A stretch of DNA of 64,000 bases. Source: DATMQA01 sp035566895. Lineage in GTDB: Bacteria; Verrucomicrobiota; Verrucomicrobiia; Limisphaerales; UBA8199. The position numbers were made by a program, and so were the translations under genes. The notes beneath the pieces were generated by a model, which saw nothing but the letters and a program-made list of their open reading frames with translations, was not told where the DNA came from and did not search any database. This document shows, piece after piece, positions 23,417 to 33,282 of this stretch. The stretch spans positions 1-64,000 of the forward strand of contig DATMQA010000069.1 in NCBI GenBank assembly GCA_035566895.1. The letters run 5' to 3'. Each line of letters opens with the position of its first letter. The stretch's first letter is position 1.

Positions 23417-26008
23417 ATGAAGCTCAGCAATGTTTTCGCGTGCCTGGTCGCGCTTTCCACCCCATCGCTCCCGGCGCAGGCGGCCGCGGCCGAGGAGATG
23501 TTTCCGTTCGTCATTCCCGGACTGGCGGCGCCCCCGGCCGACTCGGTCGTGGACGTCTCGTGGCTCAATGACCGACCCGCCGGCGGGCATGGGTTTGTGC
23601 GTGCGCGGGACGGGCATTTCGTCGATGGAAGCGGCAAGCGTGTCCGATTCCTGGCCAGCAATTTCACTTTTGGAAGTTGTTTCCCCGACCACGACACCGC
23701 CGACAAGCTGGCGAGGCGCCTGGCGAGCCTCGGGATCAACTGCATCCGCTTTCACCATATCGACAACCAGGCGGCGCCGCGCGGCATCTGGAAGGCCGGC
23801 ACGCCGAAGAAAAACGAATTTGATCCGGACCAACTCGACCGACTGGATTATTTTATCGCGGCGCTCAAGCGGCAGGGCATTTACGCCGATATCAACCTCC
23901 ATATCTCGCGCAACTATTGGGAGGGCGAAGACTTCCCTGACGGGCTGGCCAGCAACCGCGAACGGCAGGAGAAGCTGCCCAATTACGGCAAGGCGATCGA
24001 CAAGATCAACGACCAGATGATCCGCATGCAGCGGGACTACGCGCGGACGTTGCTGACGCACGTGAATGCCTACACGCACAGTGGCTATGCCAAAGAGCCT
24101 TGCGTGGCCATCGTCGAGATCAACAACGAGAACTCGCTGCTGCAGCTCAAGGTGGCCTCGTTACCGGAGTATTATCGCGCGGAGGTGCTGACGAAATGGA
24201 ACCATTGGCTTAAAGCACGGCACGGTTCCACGGAGAAGCTGGCCGCCGCCTGGGGCGGCCGCGAAGCATTGGGGACCAATCTTTTGCCGGGGCGGCCGAG
24301 CACGCAGGGAAGTGAGTATTTTGCGATTACCTACGCCGTGGCAGGAGGCCACCAAGCCCTGGCGGGCGGCCACCAGACGGGCGAGACACAAATCCACCTA
24401 TTCAAAGTCCCCGAGGTGAGCTGGCATGCCCAGCTTCAGTGGCCGGGGCTGACTCTTGAAGAAGGACAGCTCTACACGCTGGAATTCAGCGCGCGCTCCG
24501 ACCTCCCCCGCCGGCTGGCCCTCAGCACGAGGCTCAATAAGCCGGACTGGCACAATTGCGGCCTCAGCGAAGAGGCTGACCTTGGGGCAGAGTGGAAGAG
24601 CTTCAGCTATGCCTTCCGCGCGGCTCAAGTGGAAGCCGGTACGGTGCGCTTCGACGTGGTGGTGGGCGGCGGGCCGGTGGGCGCCTTTTCGATTAAGGAC
24701 TTAACACTGCGGCGTGGGGGTTCGCTCGGGCTGAAGCCGGCGGAATCGTTGGAAGCCGGCAGTGTCGAAGCCCCGGCGCGCACGCAAGGAACGCCGCGGG
24801 GCCTGGCTTGGACGCGGTTCCTGGCCGAGACCGAGCGGAGCTACACCGACGGGATGCGCACATTCCTCAAAAAAGACCTGGGCGTTGAGGCTGCCATTAT
24901 TGATACCCAGGCCAGCTACGGCGGCATTGCCGGGACCTACCGGGAATCGTTCAATGACTTTGTGGATATGCACGCGTATTGGCAGCACCCGAGTTTCCCT
25001 GGCCGGCCGTGGGATGGGGCCAATTGGCATATCCGCAACACGCCGATGGCCGCCGACCAGAGCGGGGGGAACCTGGCCCGACTGGCCATTTATCGCGTGG
25101 CGGGCAAGCCTTTCACGGTCAGCGAATACGACCATCCCGCGCCCAGCCATTACGCGGCGGAAATGTTCCCGATGATCGCCAGCTTTGCCGCCGTGCAGGA
25201 TTGGGATGGGCTTTTCCAGTTCGACTGGGGCGGCCCCGAGGCCGACGCAGGCCGGATCACCGGGTACTTCTCCCTGCAACAGCATCCCGCCAAGCTGGCC
25301 TTCCTCCCCGTTGCGGCGCTGATGTTCCGGCGTGGCGAGGTCGAGGCTGTCAGCAGCACAGCCCGGCTGGCGGTACCTGCCGCGCAGGTCGAGGAACTTA
25401 CCGCGGGCAATATTTCGATGGCAGATGTCTGGAAGAAAGCCGGCGTGTCCATCAGCGACCTCGTTACGCATCGCGCCGAGCTGCGATTCACTTCGGGCGG
25501 TAAACCGGAAACCGACCTCAGTGAGGCAGCCAAGTCGCCGGTGTCGTGGGATGTAAAGGCCGGAGTTTACACGGTGGATGCGCCAGCGGCCAAAGCCGTC
25601 GTGGGACACTGCACGGGCAAAACCACGGTGCTGGGAGGGGCGGAATTCGACGTGAAGGCCAACGCGCGAAACTTCGCCGTGCTGACGCTCAACGCCGTGG
25701 ATGGTCGACCGCTAAACCGATCGGGCCGGTTACTTCTGGTGGCGGCCGGGAATGTCGAAAACACCGGCATGGGTTGGAATGCGGACCACACCAGCGTGGG
25801 CACCCAATGGGGCCAGGCGCCGACAATCTGCGAGGGGATCTCGGCGAAAGTCACTTTGGCGACCACCGCCAATGCGGCGCGGATTCAGGCACTGGATGGG
25901 AAGGGAGCACGCGCCGGTGAGGTGCCGGCTAAGTTGGCTGCGGGCAAGCTCTCCTTTGAAATCGGCCCACGGTTCAAGACACTGTGGTATGAGATAGTAG
26001 TGGAATAA
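23417..26008 (+). CDS. Large secreted clan GH-A glycoside hydrolase-like protein with inserted CBM
   Basis: This 863-residue protein has a signal peptide (KLSNVFACLVALSTPSLPAQAAAAEE). The catalytic TIM-barrel begins near residue 60 (GSGKRVRFLASNFTFGSCF) and has a GH-A core: YADINLHISRNYW, then CVAIVEINNENSLL (the Asn-Glu acid/base pair), and later GKPFTVSEYDHPAPSHY, whose Glu would be the nucleophile. Between them (about residues 325-435) a jelly-roll carbohydrate-binding-like domain is inserted (YTLEFSARSDLPRRLAL... FDVVVGGGPVG). The last ~250 residues form beta domains. The family is GH5/GH39-like but not certain. It stands in a group with GH29 and another large secreted enzyme. Confidence 0.8.
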   Translation: MKLSNVFACLVALSTPSLPAQAAAAEEMFPFVIPGLAAPPADSVVDVSWLNDRPAGGHGFVRARDGHFVDGSGKRVRFLASNFTFGSCFPDHDTADKLARRLASLGINCIRFHHIDNQAAPRGIWKAGTPKKNEFDPDQLDRLDYFIAALKRQGIYADINLHISRNYWEGEDFPDGLASNRERQEKLPNYGKAIDKINDQMIRMQRDYARTLLTHVNAYTHSGYAKEPCVAIVEINNENSLLQLKVASLPEYYRAEVLTKWNHWLKARHGSTEKLAAAWGGREALGTNLLPGRPSTQGSEYFAITYAVAGGHQALAGGHQTGETQIHLFKVPEVSWHAQLQWPGLTLEEGQLYTLEFSARSDLPRRLALSTRLNKPDWHNCGLSEEADLGAEWKSFSYAFRAAQVEAGTVRFDVVVGGGPVGAFSIKDLTLRRGGSLGLKPAESLEAGSVEAPARTQGTPRGLAWTRFLAETERSYTDGMRTFLKKDLGVEAAIIDTQASYGGIAGTYRESFNDFVDMHAYWQHPSFPGRPWDGANWHIRNTPMAADQSGGNLARLAIYRVAGKPFTVSEYDHPAPSHYAAEMFPMIASFAAVQDWDGLFQFDWGGPEADAGRITGYFSLQQHPAKLAFLPVAALMFRRGEVEAVSSTARLAVPAAQVEELTAGNISMADVWKKAGVSISDLVTHRAELRFTSGGKPETDLSEAAKSPVSWDVKAGVYTVDAPAAKAVVGHCTGKTTVLGGAEFDVKANARNFAVLTLNAVDGRPLNRSGRLLLVAAGNVENTGMGWNADHTSVGTQWGQAPTICEGISAKVTLATTANAARIQALDGKGARAGEVPAKLAAGKLSFEIGPRFKTLWYEIVVE

Positions 26009-26397
26009 TTTCTGGGTCATAGGCGGATAGAGCTTATATGAACTGAGAAATTGCCTCCACGGGACGTTCCGGCAAATACCTCACAGGCTGCTGGTGCAGT
26101 CGCGCCAGAAGTCGCGTTACTTGTGTCCGAGGAGAGGTGCGTTTCCGAACCTGTCTCGCCTTCGTTTTCACGAGCCGATGATTTCAACCCAAGAGATGAC
26201 TCGCAAGCGAGGAACAACCTGGTCTGAATAAAGTGCGCCAAGTCGGGGATGACTGCAGGAACGCTGGTGTCGAAGCCGACGACGTCCAGCGTGCCCGGGG
26301 GTCGGGACGTATAAACATACGATAGCGAGGAGGCGGGAAGAGAGGGTAGGATGTAAAGGACGTCTGAAATTTGGTTAACGACAACTCATTTTTGACA
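26009..26397. other. Gap between glycosidase genes
   Basis: I see no gene and no clear palindrome or terminator in this 389-bp stretch. Short open frames on both strands lack protein-like composition. It probably holds the promoter of the downstream large gene, but no -10/-35 pair is convincing. Confidence 0.5.
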
Positions 26398-29301
26398 ATG
26401 CGAGGAGCACCTGAGCAAGGGAAAAGGAAGGGGCCATTACGCGCTTTCCGGTGGATCATGCTGGGCCTGATGGCCCAAGCCACGACGGTGTTTGGCCTGG
26501 ATTTCAATGTGACGCTGGCTTCCTTGACCAATCACAACACTTCGGCATATCCGGCCTACAACCAGGCCAACTTCGACGCGAACTTTGGGACGACGACCTG
26601 GGTAAACCAGAACGGCACAACCATGCCGGTTGATCCCACGAAGATGGACGAGTCGTTGAATCCGATCACGCCCGGACACGTTTCAAAAACCGACGTGCAT
26701 ACGCTGATTCCCAACCGACGTGACCTGCGCTGGTTCGCCCATGCGACTCCCTGGTTCGGCACCAGTTCGCATATCAGCATCGGGCTGACCAATAACCTGA
26801 GCAGCTACGTGGCCGCAATGATTACCGACATGAAGAATCGCGGGTTCAACGGCGTGGTCATTGATTGGTATGGACAGGGCCATAGCACGGATGGAGCGAC
26901 CCAAAAAATAAAATCGTATTTAGCGAGCATCCCTGGAAACACGTTCACCTATATCATCATGGTGGATAAAGGGGTGCAGGGGGGGACGAGCACGAACAAC
27001 CTGGTGACTCAGATCCAGTATTGTCAAAACCAGTACTTCAGCGACACCAACTACGAGCACGAGCCTTTAGCCAACGGGAAGCCGATCTTGATGTTTTTTG
27101 GCGTGCGCTCCACTCTCGGTGCGGCGGCCATGATTGACCTTAAAGCCGAAACCGGGGGCAACATGGTTTGGGTGGAGCAGGGGACCAGCTACCTTTCCGA
27201 GTCCTGGGAAGACGAGTGCTTCGAATGGACGCACGAATATGACACCGGAGTCAACTACAGCGACCCGTTTAACCTGGCGGCGGTGACGGCGCCCTACAGC
27301 GCGATCCGGTCATCGGGAAAAAAGGCTTTCGGCGCGATGTGCGGAAATTTCAACGGAACCCTGACGAAGTCCGTGAGCTGGTCGATGGGCAAGTATCTCC
27401 CTTCCAGCAATGGACTTTGTGTAGTGCAAAGGGCTGCCGCCATCAATACTGCGATTCCCAGCAATATGACCCGGATGCAGTGGACGACGTGGAGCGACTG
27501 GGAGGAAGGAACGCAAGTCGAGTCCGGGATCGAGAACAGTTTTGCGTTAAGCGGCCAAGTGAATACGTCCAACCTCCTGTCGTGGACCATCACCGCCGGC
27601 GACGAGAGAACGGTTGACCATTACGAGATCTACGCCGCGACCAACGGGGGGAACGCGGCGTTCCTGGTTTCTGTGCGGACGGGGGTGTATCAAACCAATC
27701 TCAGCCAGATGGGGTTGGCTCCTGGAAGCTATCAGCTTTATGTCGATGCCATCGGCAAACCTTGCATCCGAGACCACATGAGTCAGCCGGTCTCCGCTGT
27801 CGTGTCGAGCGGCCCGGTAGTGCTGACCGATGTGCAGCCGCTCTACCAGATAGTCTGGCAGGGCGACCTGGTATCTTTCTCGGTAGTGGCGGGAGGCGCG
27901 CAGCCGTTCAGCTACCAGTGGACCCTCAATGGCCAGAACATTTCCGACGCAACGAACTCCGCCTACTCGTTTGGAGCCCTCACGGGGACCAACTACTACG
28001 AGGTCACCATCAGCAACGGTCAGGGCAGCGTGAATTCCAGCACCGGCGCGCTGGTCGGGGTGGCGGCGACGTTCCTGAACCCCTCCAATTACAATGCGAT
28101 GCAGCTCACTTTCAGCGGCTACACCAATGGGCTGGGCGTGACGAACTTCCCGGTGCTGGTACGATTGAGCACCAACATTCCCGGGTTCTCTTATGCGCAA
28201 TTTGCCTCGCCGAGCGACGGCGCCGACCTCCGGTTTACCAGCGCCGGCGGCAGGGAATTGCCTTTCCAGATCGATGAATGGAATCCGGCCGGGGAATCGC
28301 AGATTTGGGTGCAAGTGCCCTCGCTCGCGACCACCAACGATTACATCACCGCGTACTGGGGCAACGCCGCCGACAGCGCGATGCCGTCCTGGAACACCAA
28401 CGCGGCCGTGTGGACGACGCTGAGCGGCTCGAATAACTTCCTCCTGGTCTATCACCTGAGCCAAAGTGGATTCCCCTTTGCCGACAGCACGCTGCAGTAT
28501 CCGGCGACTTCGGGGATGGCGCCGGTGTTGACCACCGGCGTGAGCGGGCACGGGAGCGCCTTCAACGGCAGCTCGCAGTTTCTCAACGCGGGTTTAGTGA
28601 ACAGTGGGAAGACCTTCACGCTGTCGGCCTGGGTCAATATCGCACCCACCGCCATGAGCGAACAAACCATCTGGTGCAATAAGCAGGGCGGTTGGAACAC
28701 CGCCGGCTTTGATTTTTATGTCAATAGCTACCTAACCAATGACGGGATAATTTATTTCGACACCGCCGATGGGGTCGGCGGCAATGTCTCGCCCAGAACC
28801 GCCGCTCATGCGGTGACCTTCGGGCAATGGCATCTCCTCACCGGCACGATGGATGGGGTCAATGGCGAGGTCCACGTCTTCGTGGATGGCGTGGATCAAA
28901 CGATCAATAGCGGAGTGGACACCGCGTTCCAGGCGACCAATTACGTGCGTTGCGGGGCGCTGCTGACCGGCACACCCGGCACGACCGGCGGCTTATGTTT
29001 CAATGGCTCGATGGATGAAGTCCGGATGGAAAACAGCGTCCGGTCCCCTGCCTGGGTGTGGGCGAGCTGGGCCACGATGGCGGACAGTGCCTTCGCCACC
29101 TACGGGGCTATTGTGCCACCCGCCTTGACCCTGCAGTGCCAGACGGTCAGCGGTCAACTGGTGCTGACGTGGACGGCGGGCACGCTGCAATCCGCGACCA
29201 CCATCATGGGGCCTTACACGGATATTACTGGTGCGTCCAGCCCTTATACGCTTGTGCCGTCGAGCCCCCAGCAATACTTCCGCGTCCGGGTTCCGAGGTG
29301 A
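26398..29301 (+). CDS. Large modular secreted protein: glycosidase-like barrel, Ig, DUF2341 and LamG domains
   Basis: This protein of about 967 residues has a signal segment (FRWIMLGLMAQATTVFG). Residues ~30-420 form a barrel-like domain with FNGVVIDWYGQGHSTDG (the Asp probably catalytic), FFGVRSTLGAAAMIDLK, VWVEQGTSYLSESWEDE and MQWTTWSDWEEGTQVESG; this resembles GH71/GH99-like endo-acting folds but the family is uncertain. An Ig-like domain follows (WQGDLVSFSVVAGGAQPFSY), then a DUF2341 domain (FPVLVRLSTNIPG...), then a LamG/concanavalin-type domain (LSAWVNIAPTAMSEQTIW), and a short C-terminal tail LQSATTIMGPYTDITGA typical of secreted verrucomicrobial proteins. The chosen start is ATG 26398; a TTG lies at 26371. 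Confidence 0.8.
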   Translation: MRGAPEQGKRKGPLRAFRWIMLGLMAQATTVFGLDFNVTLASLTNHNTSAYPAYNQANFDANFGTTTWVNQNGTTMPVDPTKMDESLNPITPGHVSKTDVHTLIPNRRDLRWFAHATPWFGTSSHISIGLTNNLSSYVAAMITDMKNRGFNGVVIDWYGQGHSTDGATQKIKSYLASIPGNTFTYIIMVDKGVQGGTSTNNLVTQIQYCQNQYFSDTNYEHEPLANGKPILMFFGVRSTLGAAAMIDLKAETGGNMVWVEQGTSYLSESWEDECFEWTHEYDTGVNYSDPFNLAAVTAPYSAIRSSGKKAFGAMCGNFNGTLTKSVSWSMGKYLPSSNGLCVVQRAAAINTAIPSNMTRMQWTTWSDWEEGTQVESGIENSFALSGQVNTSNLLSWTITAGDERTVDHYEIYAATNGGNAAFLVSVRTGVYQTNLSQMGLAPGSYQLYVDAIGKPCIRDHMSQPVSAVVSSGPVVLTDVQPLYQIVWQGDLVSFSVVAGGAQPFSYQWTLNGQNISDATNSAYSFGALTGTNYYEVTISNGQGSVNSSTGALVGVAATFLNPSNYNAMQLTFSGYTNGLGVTNFPVLVRLSTNIPGFSYAQFASPSDGADLRFTSAGGRELPFQIDEWNPAGESQIWVQVPSLATTNDYITAYWGNAADSAMPSWNTNAAVWTTLSGSNNFLLVYHLSQSGFPFADSTLQYPATSGMAPVLTTGVSGHGSAFNGSSQFLNAGLVNSGKTFTLSAWVNIAPTAMSEQTIWCNKQGGWNTAGFDFYVNSYLTNDGIIYFDTADGVGGNVSPRTAAHAVTFGQWHLLTGTMDGVNGEVHVFVDGVDQTINSGVDTAFQATNYVRCGALLTGTPGTTGGLCFNGSMDEVRMENSVRSPAWVWASWATMADSAFATYGAIVPPALTLQCQTVSGQLVLTWTAGTLQSATTIMGPYTDITGASSPYTLVPSSPQQYFRVRVPR

Positions 29302-29371
29302 ACCCGGCACCGAATGGAACGGAGCGGAAAAAGCGGTCGGGGGAAGGTGAGTGGGAAGCTCTTGATTTAAA

Positions 29372-29448
29372 TGGAGCGAGCGAAGGGATTCGAACCCTCG
29401 ACACTCACGTTGGCAACGTGATGCTCTACCAGGCTGAGCTACGCTCGC
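29372..29448 (-). tRNA. tRNA-Gly (GCC)
   Basis: Read on the minus strand this 77-nt gene has a 7-bp acceptor stem GCGAGCG/CGCTCGC, D-arm GCTC-AGCCTGGTA-GAGC, and anticodon arm TCACG-TTGCCAA-CGTGA with anticodon GCC at 29412-29414. The T-arm has the TTCGAAT loop. The 3' CCA is encoded (29372-29374). The discriminator base is U. Confidence 0.95.
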
Positions 29449-29555
29449 TTCCGTGCAGGCTCGGACAAAATAAGGGACGGATTGAGAAATGCAAGCCTGG
29501 ATTTGAAAGTTTCGCGAGTTAGCGTTTTGATCCAAGCTTCGTGCGCAGGCGGTGC

Positions 29556-29903
29556 TTACCGCCAGTGGCCGCCGATCCAGATGTAGCCGCGGCCGCGATG
29601 ACCCCAACGGCCGCCGACCCAAACCGCGTGGGGATGGGGCCGCACGACCCAGGAACCTGGAGCCCAAACCCAGCGTCCATGCCAGGCCCAGTAGCCGCCT
29701 ACCCAGACATATTCCGGGCCGGGCGCTACGGTGACAACCTCGACCTGAGGAGCGGGGGGCGCTTCGGTTACCACCACTTCAGCCGGCGGCGGGCCGCCTG
29801 GGGGCGGGCTTTGGACATAGACGACGCGGCGCTCGACGCAGCCGGTGAGCAGCGGGAAAACCGCGGTGGCCAGAATAGCAGTAGTTAATAATGACTTTTT
29901 CAT
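29556..29903 (-). CDS. Lipoprotein with YxWxxGxW repeats
   Basis: This 115-residue protein has a lipobox (LLTTAILATAVFPLLTGC) and so should be a lipid-anchored outer-membrane or periplasmic protein. After a Pro-rich linker (SPPPGGPPPAEVVVTEAPPA) come aromatic repeats, EYVWVGGYWAWHGRWVWAPG, WVVRPHPHAVWVGGRW and GYIWIGGHWR, of the YXWXGXW type, common in small exported proteins. Function unknown; probably a surface or envelope structural protein. ATG at 29903 gives a clean basic n-region (MKK). It stands alone beside the tRNA. Confidence 0.85.
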   Translation of the reverse strand: MKKSLLTTAILATAVFPLLTGCVERRVVYVQSPPPGGPPPAEVVVTEAPPAPQVEVVTVAPGPEYVWVGGYWAWHGRWVWAPGSWVVRPHPHAVWVGGRWGHRGRGYIWIGGHWR

Positions 29904-30027
29904 AGTCTAGCTAATGGACGATTGGGGGAGTCAATTTGTTCAATTCAGGGATGCGACGAGGAAAACAATAAAGAAACAAAGGGGAAACAGGGGAAAGGCG
30001 GGGAATGACATAGACCGGTATCTGAGC

Positions 30028-33000
30028 TTATTTGGCCGGGGCCAGTTCGGCGCCAGGCTCATGGACCGCTTCCGCGAGATTGAAATCCTGGCCCAGCAGC
30101 CCAGGCGCTTCACCGGCGTGCTGTTTGGCGAGCAGGACATAAATGGAGGGAATGACCAAGAGAGTGAAAATGGTTCCGAGGGCCATGCCGGCGACCACAG
30201 TTATGCCGATGGAGTTTCGGGCGGCGGCGCCGGCGCCGCTGACGAGGGTGAGGGGGAAATGGCCGCAGACGGTGGCGACGCTGGTCATCAGGACGGGCCG
30301 CAACCGCACGAGGGCAGCTTCCCGCGCGGCCTGGACCTTGCTCAGGCCGCGGCGCTGGAGCTGGTTGGCGAACTCGACGATGAGAATGCCGTTCTTGGAG
30401 ACCAGGCCGACGAGAGTGACCAGACCGACCTGGGCATAGATGTTGAGGGTGGTGGTCCAGCCGTTGGTAAAGAAGGGCATGCCTTGTCCGGGCATTTTGA
30501 GGAAGCTGAAGATGAGCGCACCAAACATGGCGAGGGGGACGGAACCCAGAATGATGATGAATGGGTCACGGAAGCTGTTGAATTGGGCCGCGAGGACGAG
30601 GAAGATGAGAACGACCGAGAGGAGAAAGGACGGCAAGAATTTGTTGCCCTCGACACGCAACTGGCGGGATTCGCCCGTGTAATCCAGTTTGTAGCCCTCG
30701 GGGAGGATTTTGGCAGCTTCACCTTCGAGATAACGAAGGGCTTCGTCAATCGGGCGGATGGCGACGCCGCTGATTTTGACGGCATTGAATTGCTGGAAGC
30801 GGTTCAACGAGCGGGGCCCGGTTTTTTTCTTCAGGACGGCGAAGGTGCTGAGTGGCACGAGCTGGCCGTTGGGCCCTTTGACGTAAGTGCTTTCGAGCTG
30901 GCTAGCGTTGAGGCGTTCGACGCGCTTGAGCTGCGGGATGACTTTGTAGCTGCGGCCCGCGAGGCTGAATCGGTTGACAAAATTGCCGCCGACCAACGCG
31001 GCGAGGTCCGAGCCAACGGTGGCCATATCGAGGCCCAGGGAAGCGACCTTGTCGCGGTCCATGACCAGTTCCTCTTCGGGCTGGTCAAGTTTGGTATCAA
31101 TCACGGGCGGAAAAGCGAATATACCGCTAGCCGCAGCTCGTTGCTGTAACGTGGTGGCGAATCCGAGAATCGTTTCCGGCTCGGCAGTAGAGGCGATGAC
31201 AATCTCGACCGGGAAGGTTCCCCCGCCCGGCAGAGAGGGTGGGGTGACGATCATGGTGCGAATCCCCGGGATGCGGCTGACTTTCTGCTGCGCTTCGGGG
31301 GAGATTTGGAAGACAGTGCGTTTGCGCTCGCCCCAGGGTTTGAGCACGAGGCCGCCAAAGCCATTGTCGGGAAAGGTGATCTGGAAGGTTTTGCTCGCCT
31401 CGGGGGTATTGGTTAACAGGTTGTTGGCCGCCTCGGTGTAAAAGGTGGTCTGGTCGATGGTCGCATCGGCCGGGGCCTCGACGATGCCCAGGACGAAACT
31501 CTGATCCTCTGGTGGCGCAAGTTCCTTCGAACTCCAGGCCATGCGGAACATGGGAAACGCCAGCAGGCTCAACCCGACCCAGACCAGGTACACGGCCGGG
31601 CGCGCAGAGAGGGTCGCATCGAGGACGCGGGCGTAGGTCCGGCGGAGGCGGTCGAACCCGCGATTGATGCGGCCAGTCAGGCCGTGATCCTCGCGGCCGG
31701 CGTCGAGCAGCTTGGAGGACATTACCGGTGAGAGCGTGAGGGCGACGACACCGGAAATGAAGACCGCCCCGGCCAAGGTGAAGGCGAATTCGCGGAAAAG
31801 GGAGCCGGTGAGCCCGCCTTGCAGACCGATGGGCGCATAGACGGCGGCAAGGGTGATGGTCATGGCAATGACGGGGCTGACCAACTCACGGGCGCCGAGC
31901 AAAGCGGCATTGAGGGGCGATTGACCTTCGCGAACATGGCGTTCGACATTTTCGACGATGACAATGGCATCATCGACGACCAAACCGACGGAGAGCACAA
32001 TGGCCAGGAGCGTCAGCAGGTTGATGGTGAAGCCGAAGAGTTGCATCAGAAAGATAGCGCCGACGAGGGAGATAGGGATGGCGACCAGGGGCACCAACAC
32101 CGAACGAAGCGAGCCGAGGAACAGGTAGATGACAATTGCGACGATGAGCAGAGTTTCAGTCAGAGTCTTGAGAACCTCATGGATGGAATCCTCGATGTAC
32201 TTGGTGGCGTCGTAAGCAATGCCCCCGGTCAGACCGGTGGGAAGCTCCTTTTGGATAAGGAGCATCTCGGCGCGAACGCGTTTGATGACATCCAGGGAGT
32301 TGGCGTTGGGCAAGGGCCAGACGCCCATGAAAACGGCGCGTTGGCCGCTGAAACGCACCTCGGAATCGTAGTCTTCGGCGCCGAGGCTGACGTCGGCGAT
32401 GTCGCTCAACCGAACGAGATTGTCGCCGGACTGGCGGACGACGAGGTTGCGAAATTCCTCGACGGAGCGGAGGTCGGTGTTGGCACTGAGGTTGACCTGG
32501 ACCAGGGCGCCCTTGGTATGGCCGACGGCGGAGAGGAAGTTGTTGGCGGCCAAGGCCTCCCTGACTTGATTGGGGTTGATGTTAAACGCAGCCATGCGGT
32601 CGGGCTTAAGCCAGATGCGCATAGCGAAGGTGCGTCCGCCGAGGATGTCGGCCCGCTGCACGCCTTCCAGCGCGCTAAGGCGGGGCTGGACGACGCGCAC
32701 GAGGTAATCGGTGATTTGGTTGGCCTCGAGAATGTCGGCGGTGAAACTCAGGTAAGCGGCGGCGAACTGGGAGTCGGCGGAGACAATGTTGATGGTCGGG
32801 ACCTCGGCCTCGGGAGGCAGGTCGTTGCGGACCTGGTTGACCTTGGCGCTGATTTCGGCGAGCGCCTTGTTGGGGTCATAATTAAGCTTCAGGCGGACAT
32901 TGATGGTGGAGAGGCCGAGTTTGCTGGTGGATTCGATGTAGTCGATGCCATCCGCGGCGGCAATGGCGCGTTCGAGGGGGGTGGTGACAAAGCCGCGGAC

Positions 33001-33177
33001 GAGGTCGGCGCTGGCACCGACATAGACGGTGGTGACAGTCACGGCGGCATTGTCGCTGCGGGGATATTGGCGGACGGTGAGGGAGCGGATGGCCTGGAGA
33101 CCGGCGATCAAGATGACCAGGTTCACCACCAGGGCGAGGACGGGGCGGCGGATGAAGAGATCGGTGAAGGATTTCAT
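30028..33177 (-). CDS. RND efflux transporter (AcrB/MexB family)
   Basis: This protein of about 1049 residues is the inner-membrane proton-driven pump of a tripartite efflux system. The N-terminus (KSFTDLFIRRPVLALVVNLV) is the first TM helix. The TM4 relay Asp pair is at VGLVVDDAIVIVENVERH (about residue 405), and a second half repeats the fold, with later GLVSKNGILIVEFANQL. Porter-domain segments such as YPRSDNAAVTVTTVYVGASA are typical. The length and full set of ~12 TM helices are normal. ATG 33177 is chosen; the frame starts 12 codons upstream. It follows the adaptor gene by 105 bp on the same strand. Neither a TolC-like protein nor a regulator is nearby; the exported compound is unknown. 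Confidence 0.93.
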   Translation of the reverse strand: MKSFTDLFIRRPVLALVVNLVILIAGLQAIRSLTVRQYPRSDNAAVTVTTVYVGASADLVRGFVTTPLERAIAAADGIDYIESTSKLGLSTINVRLKLNYDPNKALAEISAKVNQVRNDLPPEAEVPTINIVSADSQFAAAYLSFTADILEANQITDYLVRVVQPRLSALEGVQRADILGGRTFAMRIWLKPDRMAAFNINPNQVREALAANNFLSAVGHTKGALVQVNLSANTDLRSVEEFRNLVVRQSGDNLVRLSDIADVSLGAEDYDSEVRFSGQRAVFMGVWPLPNANSLDVIKRVRAEMLLIQKELPTGLTGGIAYDATKYIEDSIHEVLKTLTETLLIVAIVIYLFLGSLRSVLVPLVAIPISLVGAIFLMQLFGFTINLLTLLAIVLSVGLVVDDAIVIVENVERHVREGQSPLNAALLGARELVSPVIAMTITLAAVYAPIGLQGGLTGSLFREFAFTLAGAVFISGVVALTLSPVMSSKLLDAGREDHGLTGRINRGFDRLRRTYARVLDATLSARPAVYLVWVGLSLLAFPMFRMAWSSKELAPPEDQSFVLGIVEAPADATIDQTTFYTEAANNLLTNTPEASKTFQITFPDNGFGGLVLKPWGERKRTVFQISPEAQQKVSRIPGIRTMIVTPPSLPGGGTFPVEIVIASTAEPETILGFATTLQQRAAASGIFAFPPVIDTKLDQPEEELVMDRDKVASLGLDMATVGSDLAALVGGNFVNRFSLAGRSYKVIPQLKRVERLNASQLESTYVKGPNGQLVPLSTFAVLKKKTGPRSLNRFQQFNAVKISGVAIRPIDEALRYLEGEAAKILPEGYKLDYTGESRQLRVEGNKFLPSFLLSVVLIFLVLAAQFNSFRDPFIIILGSVPLAMFGALIFSFLKMPGQGMPFFTNGWTTTLNIYAQVGLVTLVGLVSKNGILIVEFANQLQRRGLSKVQAAREAALVRLRPVLMTSVATVCGHFPLTLVSGAGAAARNSIGITVVAGMALGTIFTLLVIPSIYVLLAKQHAGEAPGLLGQDFNLAEAVHEPGAELAPAK

Positions 33178-33282
33178 GCCGCGGCCCGAATGGAATCCGA
33201 AATCCGCAACCAAGTCGGAATGGCAGAAGGATTAGAGCAGAATGATTGAGGCGAGAAAATGGGAAAGAAATTCATTCTGAGA

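Noticed and set aside
31819..33249. 476-codon plus-strand frame opposite the RND pump
   Set aside because: Antisense shadow of a strongly supported RND transporter; Gly/Asp-rich composition with no family.
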